Position numbers and translations under genes: made by a program. A DNA stretch of 6,382 nucleotides, taken from the NCBI GenBank assembly GCA_013336365.1, contig JAAXTT010000085.1, positions 1 to 6,382 of the forward strand, given 5' to 3'. This document shows positions 5,824 to 6,382 of the stretch, one piece after another (positions within the stretch are counted from its first letter, which is position 1; each line of letters begins with the position of its first letter). This DNA is from Peptococcaceae bacterium (GTDB lineage: Bacteria; Bacillota; Desulfotomaculia; Desulfotomaculales; Desulfocucumaceae). The notes beneath the pieces were generated by a model. That model saw nothing but the letters and a program-made list of their open reading frames with translations, made no database searches and was not told the DNA's origin.

Positions 5824-6382
5824 TTATATCTTTATCACTCTAATATCTATCCAATCATTCCCTGAAGGACTTAATGCTCTCAAATAATATCGAAAGGCTT
5901 GCCAGTTTTTTAAAGGTAGGTCTTCCCGCCAGTTTTTCTTTTTCTTTACATGATCAATTACCTCATCAACCAGCTTTTGATCAAATTTGCTACCTAGAAA
6001 TCCATTTAAGTCCTTATACTGGGGTTCCAATGGCAAATAGAGCCTAATCAATACTATTACATAGTCCTCTGAGATATCTAAATTTAAATCAGTATCTGCA
6101 GGAATAACAAACTCTTTCTCTTCATTGGCTCCTAATGCCAAGTCATCTTTAGAAATATTTTTTTCAATGTCAAGAATATCTGGTTCCAACTGGTCCTTTG
6201 GCCATAAAATCATGTATTTGTCTTCATGCCATTTAACATTATAACCAAATGCTTCGGCTAAATATCTAGCTGGAATAAATACTCGTCCGGGATGTTTAAT
6301 CAACGGTGCTGCATCAATACCTTCAGACATACCATTTTTAACAATAACCATACTTCCTAGTTGTAAATCAGCCTTCATCTCT
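5824..6382 (-). CDS. Stalk-domain (copper amine oxidase N-terminal-like) protein, N-terminus cut by window edge
   Basis: The visible 184 or so residues begin inside a copper-amine-oxidase-N-like stalk domain. Key pieces are LQLGSMVIVKNG, then APLIKHPGRVFIPARYLAEAFGYNVKW, read here as the family pattern of an APxI step, a GRxxxPxRxxAEAxG core and a V-x-W ending. The frame stays open to the edge: the codon before the first visible ATG (6376-6378) is GAG, and the domain normally has further sequence and a signal peptide before this point. The real start is therefore probably outside the window. Such domains are common in exported proteins of Bacillota and are not themselves enzymes. After the domain (from about residue 65) comes an acidic linker and a lysine-rich C-terminal part (KKKKNW) that I do not recognise. 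The TAA stop at 5824 is 17 bases before the next gene's ATG, which supports co-transcription. A surface or cell-wall role is inference. Confidence 0.75.
   Translation of the reverse strand, partial: EMKADLQLGSMVIVKNGMSEGIDAAPLIKHPGRVFIPARYLAEAFGYNVKWHEDKYMILWPKDQLEPDILDIEKNISKDDLALGANEEKEFVIPADTDLNLDISEDYVIVLIRLYLPLEPQYKDLNGFLGSKFDQKLVDEVIDHVKKKKNWREDLPLKNWQAFRYYLRALSPSGNDWIDIRVIKI

Noticed and set aside
6376..6378. ATG near the right edge as the true start of the stalk-domain gene
   Set aside because: The domain is already under way at this point and the frame is open upstream (GAG), so the start is more likely outside the window.

Overview
The window is AT-rich (my estimate is 35-40% GC) and every gene I can support lies on the minus strand, so transcription runs from the right edge to the left edge. 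Genes are separated by 0-39 bases or overlap slightly, and several start codons sit on or beside the previous stop codon. This looks like the inside of one long operon. I see no promoter, terminator, RNA gene, CRISPR array, insertion sequence or gap over 300 bases. Strong GGAGG-type ribosome binding sites, many TTG/GTG starts, a copper-amine-oxidase-like stalk domain and the Tad gene content suggest a low-GC Bacillota bacterium, probably clostridial. That is inference from style, not an identification.

In transcription order the genes are: (1) a right-edge-truncated protein with a stalk domain; (2) a secreted, tryptophan-rich protein with two Ig-like/CARDB-type modules; (3) and (4) two TadE-type pseudopilins; (5) a TadG-type protein with a striking cysteine-rich insert; (6) a membrane protein with an external CxxC and an external thioredoxin-like domain, resembling VKOR-thioredoxin fusions; (7) a short CpaB/RcpC-type SAF-domain protein; (8) the CpaF/TadA secretion ATPase; (9) the first 28 codons of a membrane protein, probably TadB, cut by the left edge.

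This is part of a Tad (tight adherence, Flp-type pilus) locus. CpaF would power assembly on TadB/TadC. The TadE, TadE and TadG proteins would be minor pilins or pseudopilins, and CpaB an assembly factor outside the membrane. The two exported proteins at the right may be surface or tip partners.

The most interesting feature is the adjacency of a 13-cysteine TadG-like protein to a membrane thiol-oxidoreductase. The sequence suggests a Tad system carrying its own disulfide-forming enzyme for a cysteine-stabilised pseudopilin. No major Flp pilin, prepilin peptidase, TadC or CpaE/TadZ is visible here; they may lie outside the window.
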